A DNA stretch of 36,960 nt from Acidobacteriota bacterium (lineage in GTDB: Bacteria; Acidobacteriota; Terriglobia; Versatilivoradales; Versatilivoraceae), in contig JAKEER010000254.1 in NCBI GenBank assembly GCA_022616615.1, forward strand, positions 1-36,960. Direction: 5' to 3'. Position numbers and translations under genes: made by a program. Shown piece after piece: positions 33,143 to 36,960 of the stretch. How positions within the stretch are numbered: position 1 is the first letter of the stretch; each line of letters starts with the position of its first letter. The notes under the pieces are model-generated. The model saw only the letters and a list, made by a program, of their open reading frames with translations, did not search any database and was not told the DNA's origin.

Positions 33143-33880
33143 ATGGACATCCTCTTCGGTATTCATCCTGTTTTTGAATGCTTAAAGGCCAAAGCGCGAC
33201 CGATCGAACGGCTCGTCTTGGCTCAAGGAGCTTCCAGCCGCAGCCTCCAGGAAATCATCGACTTGGCCCGTCGAAGTGGCGTCCCCATCCGTTTCGAACC
33301 CAAGGCTGCCCTAGACCGTCAAACCGCTGGCGGCACTCATCAGGGAGTTCTGGCAGTTTGCCCCGCCCGAGCGACCTTGGATCTCGACGATCTCATGGTT
33401 GGATTGAGTGCCTCACCCCTGCTAGTCGCTCTCGACTCCATCGAAGACCCGCGGAATCTGGGTGCGATTCTACGCACCTGCGCCGCTGCCGGTGTTGAAG
33501 GCGTGTTGTTGCCCAAAGACCACTCAGCTGGGCTTTCAGAAACCGTGGCCAAGACAGCCGCCGGAGCTCTCGACCATCTGAAGATTGCCAAGGTCACAAA
33601 CCTCGTCAGTGCGTTGAAGACGCTGAAGGAGAAGGGCATCTGGATCGTTGGCGTTGAAACCGGGCAAGCCAAGCAATATCACGAACTGGAGTGCACCATG
33701 CCGCTTGCCTTTATCGTGGGCAACGAAGATTCCGGCCTGCGCCGGCTGGTTCGCCAAACCTGCGATTTTCTGGTCTCCATCCCAACGCCCGGCCCAATCC
33801 ATTCTTTGAATGTCTCTGTCGCCGCCGGCATCGTCCTGTTCGAAGCGCTGCGGCAACGCGGCGTGTGGAGGCAGAGGTGA
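33143..33880 (+). CDS. rlmB: 23S rRNA 2'-O-methyltransferase, RlmB type
   Basis: This is a SpoU/TrmH-family knotted methyltransferase of 245 residues, expected to 2'-O-methylate a guanosine (G2251 in E. coli) of 23S rRNA using SAM. It opens DILFGIHPVFECLKAKARPI, the substrate-binding L30e-like domain. The SPOUT motifs are LDSIEDPRNLGAILRTCAAA, FIVGNEDSGLRRLVRQ and IPTPGPIHSLNVSVAAGIVL, with the knot-forming NVS. It lies 49 bases after gltX. Its stop is only 6 bases from the end of the convergent restriction gene, so it marks one edge of the inserted system. Confidence 0.94.
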   Translation: MDILFGIHPVFECLKAKARPIERLVLAQGASSRSLQEIIDLARRSGVPIRFEPKAALDRQTAGGTHQGVLAVCPARATLDLDDLMVGLSASPLLVALDSIEDPRNLGAILRTCAAAGVEGVLLPKDHSAGLSETVAKTAAGALDHLKIAKVTNLVSALKTLKEKGIWIVGVETGQAKQYHELECTMPLAFIVGNEDSGLRRLVRQTCDFLVSIPTPGPIHSLNVSVAAGIVLFEALRQRGVWRQR

Positions 33881-33886
33881 GGTTTT

Positions 33887-34417
33887 CTATTGCGAACCTT
33901 TGCGGCTTCGACGCTGGCCTGAGAGGCTTGGGTGGGAGCCGTAAAGAAGCTCCCCCTTCGCTATGACAAAGGTTACGGGAATTTTGGGATTGTTGATATC
34001 CTTGCCCCCGTCAGACTGCCACTTGGATTCCCAGAGGGAATAGAACGGCTCGAGAGCTTGGGGACTTAGGCGGTAGATGGCCTGGATCTCAATGTGCCGG
34101 TATACCACAAAGATCCAGTCTACCTTTTTATATTTGGCGATGATGTGTGGATTCATGTGATGGTGAGTCGAAAAACTCCTGGTCAACTCGACGTTGACTG
34201 ATTTGAGTTCGTACTCCTTGCCATCTTGATCCACAGCGTCATTTCCTTCTCGACTAGGCAGCACCTGAAGGCCAAGGATTAACAAGACCTGGAGTAACTT
34301 TCCACCGTTATCCTGAAATATGTCACGGATGCCATGCCGCATGGCGAGCTCCTGATACTGGCGAATCGCGGGAAAGAGAGATTCCAATTCTGACAGGTCG
34401 GGATGACTTCTTAGCAT
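33887..34417 (-). CDS. PvuII-like type II restriction endonuclease
   Basis: This 176-residue protein is a clear relative of R.PvuII, which cuts CAGCTG as a homodimer. [40 protein letters not shown] and [20 protein letters not shown] align directly with it. With a constant offset of two, the active-site residues D60, E70 and K72 (REGNDAVD and EYELKS) equal PvuII D58, E68 and K70. H85-H86-H87 match the base-contacting histidines. The protein carries about 17 extra C-terminal residues ([17 protein letters not shown]) that PvuII lacks. The ATG overlaps the end of the controller gene by 7 bases, as in PvuII. It is likely active, but cleavage is inferred from conservation. Confidence 0.95.
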   Translation of the reverse strand: MLRSHPDLSELESLFPAIRQYQELAMRHGIRDIFQDNGGKLLQVLLILGLQVLPSREGNDAVDQDGKEYELKSVNVELTRSFSTHHHMNPHIIAKYKKVDWIFVVYRHIEIQAIYRLSPQALEPFYSLWESKWQSDGGKDINNPKIPVTFVIAKGELLYGSHPSLSGQRRSRKGSQ

Positions 34418-34647
34418 TTGTCATCCTGTTCGAGCAATGAAGATGGCTGAAGTTTGAGTGCCGCCGCAATTCGTTCTATGTTATCAATCGAGATGTTGCG
34501 CTCGCCTCGTTCCACAGAGCTCACGTAGGTTCGATGCAGCCCCGCTAGTTCTGCAAGCTCTTCCTGCGAAATGCCGAGCTGCAACCGCCGATGGCGTAAT
34601 TTGCGAGCGAACACCTTTCGTAGGTTCGTTGCCTTTGGCTTCTGCAC
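34411..34647 (-). CDS. Controller (C) protein of the PvuII-like system
   Basis: This 78-residue helix-turn-helix protein of the XRE class has its HTH at about residues 24-62 ([20 protein letters not shown], then [20 protein letters not shown]). In PvuII-type systems a C protein of this size activates its own promoter and the endonuclease gene after a delay, so methylation comes first. Gene order (C then R, overlapping, divergent from M) is the same as in PvuII. Its likely operators lie in the 55-base gap to the methylase gene. Confidence 0.93.
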   Translation of the reverse strand: MQKPKATNLRKVFARKLRHRRLQLGISQEELAELAGLHRTYVSSVERGERNISIDNIERIAAALKLQPSSLLEQDDKC

Positions 34648-34667
34648 AAGCGTGAGAATGTCGCATT

Positions 34668-34695
34668 GACTTCTTTACGTCTACAGACTATAAGT
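34668..34695. promoter_or_regulatory. Candidate C-box operators
   Basis: On the minus strand the sequence reads ACTTATAGTC, then TGTAGACG, then AAGAAGTC. The first half matches my memory of the left PvuII operator. The second half is a looser GAC...GTC. It sits between the divergent C and M starts and would couple control of both. Confidence 0.6.
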
Positions 34696-34702
34696 TTCAT
34701 CT

Positions 34703-35785
34703 ATGATCGAAACGAAGCCTAACGGACGACCTGCCTACGAGACGGACTATGGCGCTGCCTACTGCGGAGACTCCCGTGATTTGCTGAAACAATTGCACGA
34801 CGAGTCCATTAGTCTCGTCATCACCAGCCCGCCGTTCGCTCTTCAACGAAAGAAAGACTATGGAAACAAGGATCAGCACGAATATGTTGACTGGCTGGCG
34901 GAGTTTGGGGAGATCGTCTATAGCAAACTGCGGAATGACGGAAGTTTTGTGCTGGATCTTGGCGGAGCGTATCAGAAGGCCGTTCCGGTAAGGAGTCTAT
35001 ATAACTTTAGGGTTCTAATCAGATTCTGCGATGACCTGGGCTTTCATCTGGCCGAAGAGTTTTTTTGGTACAACCCTTCAAGGCTGCCCAGCCCAATAGA
35101 ATGGGTCAACAAGCGAAAGCTCCGAGCAAAAGATTCTGTCAATACTATTTGGTGGTTTAGCAAGACCGCGTGGCCAAAGGCAGACATCAGCAGAGTTCTT
35201 GTGCCTTACAGTGAGCGCATGAAGAAGTTAATTGAGGACCCAGAAAAGTTTTATAGGCCCATGGTGCGGCCCTCCGGGCACGATATCGGCAGCAGTTTTG
35301 GGAAAGACAATGGCGGTGCGATTCCGTCCAACTTGCTTCAACTACCAAACAGCGAATCGAATGGGCTATACCTAGAGGGTTGTAAGAGCGTAGGCACACA
35401 GGGGCATCCTGCTCGATTTCCCGCTCGGTTGCCAGAGTTCTTTATTCAATTTCTGACAGACCCAGGTGACCTGGTGGTCGACATCTTTGCGGGTTCAAAT
35501 ACGACTGGGCAGATGGCAGAATCACATTCGAGACGCTGGCTTGCCTTCGATGAACGACTGGATTACCTTGCAACATCGGCGTTTCGCTTTCTGCCAGCAA
35601 ACAACACTAATGTCGAGATGAATGAGATTTACAAGCGCATCATGGCAAATGAATCAGTCGATCTCCGAGAATACCTTGTACAGCAGCGGCTTCAACTGTT
35701 CGAAACCCCGCGAACCACTTCAGTGGGTTACCACAAACTTGGTGTCTCATCCGAACAGAGGCAACGGAAGGCCCCTCGCCGGTGA
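34703..35785 (+). CDS. PvuII-like DNA (cytosine-N4) methyltransferase
   Basis: This 360-residue enzyme is very similar to M.PvuII, which N4-methylates the inner C of CAGCTG. The catalytic motif IV is TSPPF (SPPF at residues 42-45), preceding FALQRKKDYGNKDQHEYVDW. LPSPIEWVNKRKLRAKDSVN and RPSGHDIGSSFGKDNGG align through the target-recognition part. The SAM-binding motif I comes last (DIFAGSNTTG, residues 260-269), the permuted beta-class order. The tail extends beyond M.PvuII by about 30 residues (YLVQQRLQLFETPRTTSVGY...). It is transcribed away from the C gene and overlaps a possible GTG start of the Uma2 gene. Confidence 0.95.
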   Translation: MIETKPNGRPAYETDYGAAYCGDSRDLLKQLHDESISLVITSPPFALQRKKDYGNKDQHEYVDWLAEFGEIVYSKLRNDGSFVLDLGGAYQKAVPVRSLYNFRVLIRFCDDLGFHLAEEFFWYNPSRLPSPIEWVNKRKLRAKDSVNTIWWFSKTAWPKADISRVLVPYSERMKKLIEDPEKFYRPMVRPSGHDIGSSFGKDNGGAIPSNLLQLPNSESNGLYLEGCKSVGTQGHPARFPARLPEFFIQFLTDPGDLVVDIFAGSNTTGQMAESHSRRWLAFDERLDYLATSAFRFLPANNTNVEMNEIYKRIMANESVDLREYLVQQRLQLFETPRTTSVGYHKLGVSSEQRQRKAPRR

Positions 35786-35808
35786 GGACTTTTTTCGAAG
35801 AACGCTTT

Positions 35809-36372
35809 ATGAACACTGTCCCTCGCCTAACAACAGCAGACGAGTTATTTCAAATGCATGGCCACGGCCTGCGATATGAGCTCGTGAGGGGACAACTGAG
35901 GACAGGTATCCTTAGGGGAAGCAAACATGGGAGTTTGGCAGTCAAGCTCGCTTCGTCGCTCTTCCAGCATGTCGAAGCCCACGCGTTGGGCGAGGTTTTT
36001 GGTCCCGACACCGGTTTCAAGATTGCTGACTCACCCGACACCGTACGGGCGCCAGACGTCGCATTTGTTCGTCAGGAGCGAATTCCTGCCGGAGAACTCA
36101 CCGAGAAGTTCTGGCCGGGAGCACCCGACTTGGTGGCTGAAGTCATCTCGCCGAGTGATACTCTCTATGAATTGGACGAAAAGATCGAAGAGTACCTGGC
36201 CTCCGGGGTCGCCGTCGTCTGGGTCGTAAATCCCAAGAAGCGCACTGTGACGGTCTATCGACCTGGAGCCGGCCCTGGAGTGCTTAGCGAAGGTGATCAG
36301 CTCGACGGTAGTCCTGTTCTTCCCGCCTTTCAATACCCTGTAGCCAAACTCTTTGAAGTGAAGCACCGTTAA
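35809..36372 (+). CDS. Uma2-family nuclease-like protein
   Basis: This intact 187-residue Uma2 (DUF820) protein has a PD-(D/E)XK nuclease-like fold of unsettled function. Key blocks are LRYELVRGQLRTGI, GSKHGSLAVKLASSL, VRAPDVAFVRQERIP, PDLVAEVISPSDTLYELDEK and VAVVWVVNPKKRTVTVYRPG. The Asp of APDVAF and the Glu of AEVISPS are the expected metal ligands. The ATG at 35809 gives the usual N-terminus; a GTG at 35782 overlapping the methylase stop is possible. It is the complete counterpart of the two remnants at 20.3 and 22.5 kb, though its sequence is from a different subgroup. Confidence 0.9.
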   Translation: MNTVPRLTTADELFQMHGHGLRYELVRGQLRTGILRGSKHGSLAVKLASSLFQHVEAHALGEVFGPDTGFKIADSPDTVRAPDVAFVRQERIPAGELTEKFWPGAPDLVAEVISPSDTLYELDEKIEEYLASGVAVVWVVNPKKRTVTVYRPGAGPGVLSEGDQLDGSPVLPAFQYPVAKLFEVKHR

Positions 36373-36540
36373 ACTCCTCTCTTGACGGTTTGCTTCTGGA
36401 TGGCTCTGAACTAGTTTGGCAGACACGCTGGTCAGCCCCTACGACACCCGCCCGCTCATTGAGGTTGTGAAAGCACAGTCCGCGACAATTGTGAGAGCCG
36501 GGGTTCCTGCCAAACCTCTAATAGCAAGCTCCGATCCAGA

Positions 36541-36568
36541 AGGCTCGGCAGGAGCCTCGCCCTCCCGA
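36541..36568. repeat. GGCTC-GGCA-GGAGCC hairpin repeat
   Basis: The sequence AGGCTCGGCAGGAGCCTCGC followed by CCTCCC resembles a common dispersed hairpin repeat of soil bacteria. Only one copy is seen in this window. It lies in the 36373-36584 spacer, which has no gene. Confidence 0.4.
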
Positions 36569-36584
36569 GTCGTTTCACGCTTCC

Positions 36585-36960
36585 CTACGGCCAATGCAGG
36601 TGGCGACGCAAGAACTCGAAGGTGCCTTTGCCGTTGATGGTGTGGGGACCATCGAAGAATTCGATTTCCGTCCGATCGGGTATCTTCATGCGAGTGGCGT
36701 AGAAGCGTCTGACTTTGGCGTATTCGTAGGCCACCCATTCGTCGGGCGCCACGCCGTCGGCATGGCCCCGTTCCACCATGAAGGGACGCGGCGCCATCAG
36801 CATGGCAAGTTCGGCATAGTTGGCTACGTTCGCCAGGTTGAACTCGATCATGTCGTATTCCTGAGTGACCAGGTAACTGTAACCGGCATCAACGCTGGTG
36901 TTCTTCCAAATCCATTCATTGAAATCCGCCGAGCAGATAGATAGCGCGTAGTCGTCTAGC
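36585..36960 (-). CDS. Alpha/beta-hydrolase (esterase/dienelactone-hydrolase-like), 3' part
   Basis: The frame runs open from the window edge to a stop at 36585-36587, giving the last 124 residues of a larger protein. LANVANYAELAMLMAPRPFM and VERGHADGVAPDEWVAYEYA place it in the acetyl-xylan-esterase/dienelactone-hydrolase-like group, often secreted in Acidobacteriota and Planctomycetota. FFDGPHTINGKGTFEFLRRH carries the catalytic His, and the Asp of GHADG is the likely acid. The nucleophile serine would lie beyond the window. Confidence 0.8.
   Translation of the reverse strand, partial: LDDYALSICSADFNEWIWKNTSVDAGYSYLVTQEYDMIEFNLANVANYAELAMLMAPRPFMVERGHADGVAPDEWVAYEYAKVRRFYATRMKIPDRTEIEFFDGPHTINGKGTFEFLRRHLHWP

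Noticed and set aside
36439-36738. Minus-strand frame before the partial hydrolase
   Set aside because: It overlaps the well-supported hydrolase frame and a hairpin repeat and resembles nothing known.

Overview
The window looks like a chromosomal segment of an Acidobacteriota bacterium, possibly from a metagenome assembly. No rRNA is present, so this rests on gene style: an ECF sigma/anti-sigma relic of acidobacterial type, a Tat-exported Gfo/Idh/MocA oxidoreductase, large TPR proteins, many Uma2-family genes and remnants, an MXAN_5187-like protein, and dispersed GC-rich hairpin repeats. Base composition is moderately GC-rich, and many genes lack a strong Shine-Dalgarno sequence.

Layout. 1-4.2 kb: a small PilZ-like protein, a long pentapeptide-repeat protein (minus strand), a Tat-exported oxidoreductase, and a deletion relic that joins the start of an ECF sigma factor to the end of its anti-sigma partner. 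4.3-5.7 kb: selA (minus). 5.7-6.4 kb: a repeat-rich spacer. 6.4-8.5 kb: an MXAN_5187-like gene, an exported hypothetical protein and a second repeat-rich spacer. 8.5-13.9 kb: purH, a small overlapping gene pair, a large TPR protein with a clear sigma-70 promoter, and an unusual Cys/His-conserved small gene followed by a helical partner. 14.0-20.2 kb: a dense housekeeping run, ispE, tRNA-Gln, prs, rplY, pth, rpsF, rpsR, rplI, dnaB. 20.2-23.1 kb: a rearranged segment bounded by the real dnaB 3' end and a second, diverged copy of the same 174 bp. It holds a C-terminal Uma2 remnant, a TPR protein and an N-terminal Uma2 remnant. 23.1-26.0 kb: hypothetical and exported proteins and a Crp/Fnr-type regulator, with three Fnr-like palindromes spaced 22 bp apart in front of the exported-protein unit. 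26.4-33.9 kb: alr, radA, a PIN-TRAM membrane protein, ispD with a one-base frameshift, gltX, rlmB. 33.9-36.4 kb: a complete PvuII-like restriction-modification system (R and C on minus, M divergent on plus), then an intact Uma2 gene. The window ends inside an esterase/dienelactone-hydrolase-like gene (minus).

The housekeeping genes supply translation (rplY, rpsF, rpsR, rplI, pth, gltX, rlmB, tRNA-Gln), nucleotide synthesis (prs, purH), isoprenoid precursors (ispD, ispE), replication and repair (dnaB, radA) and wall precursors (alr). The accessory points of most interest are the PvuII-like system with its operator region, the triple Fnr-like operator placed for class II activation, the duplicated dnaB tail around split Uma2 remnants, a family of small two-hairpin repeats whose end can supply a ribosome-binding site and start codon, and two small conserved-looking gene pairs of unknown role (10.1-10.8 kb and 13.1-13.9 kb). 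No CRISPR array, transposase or integrase was seen.
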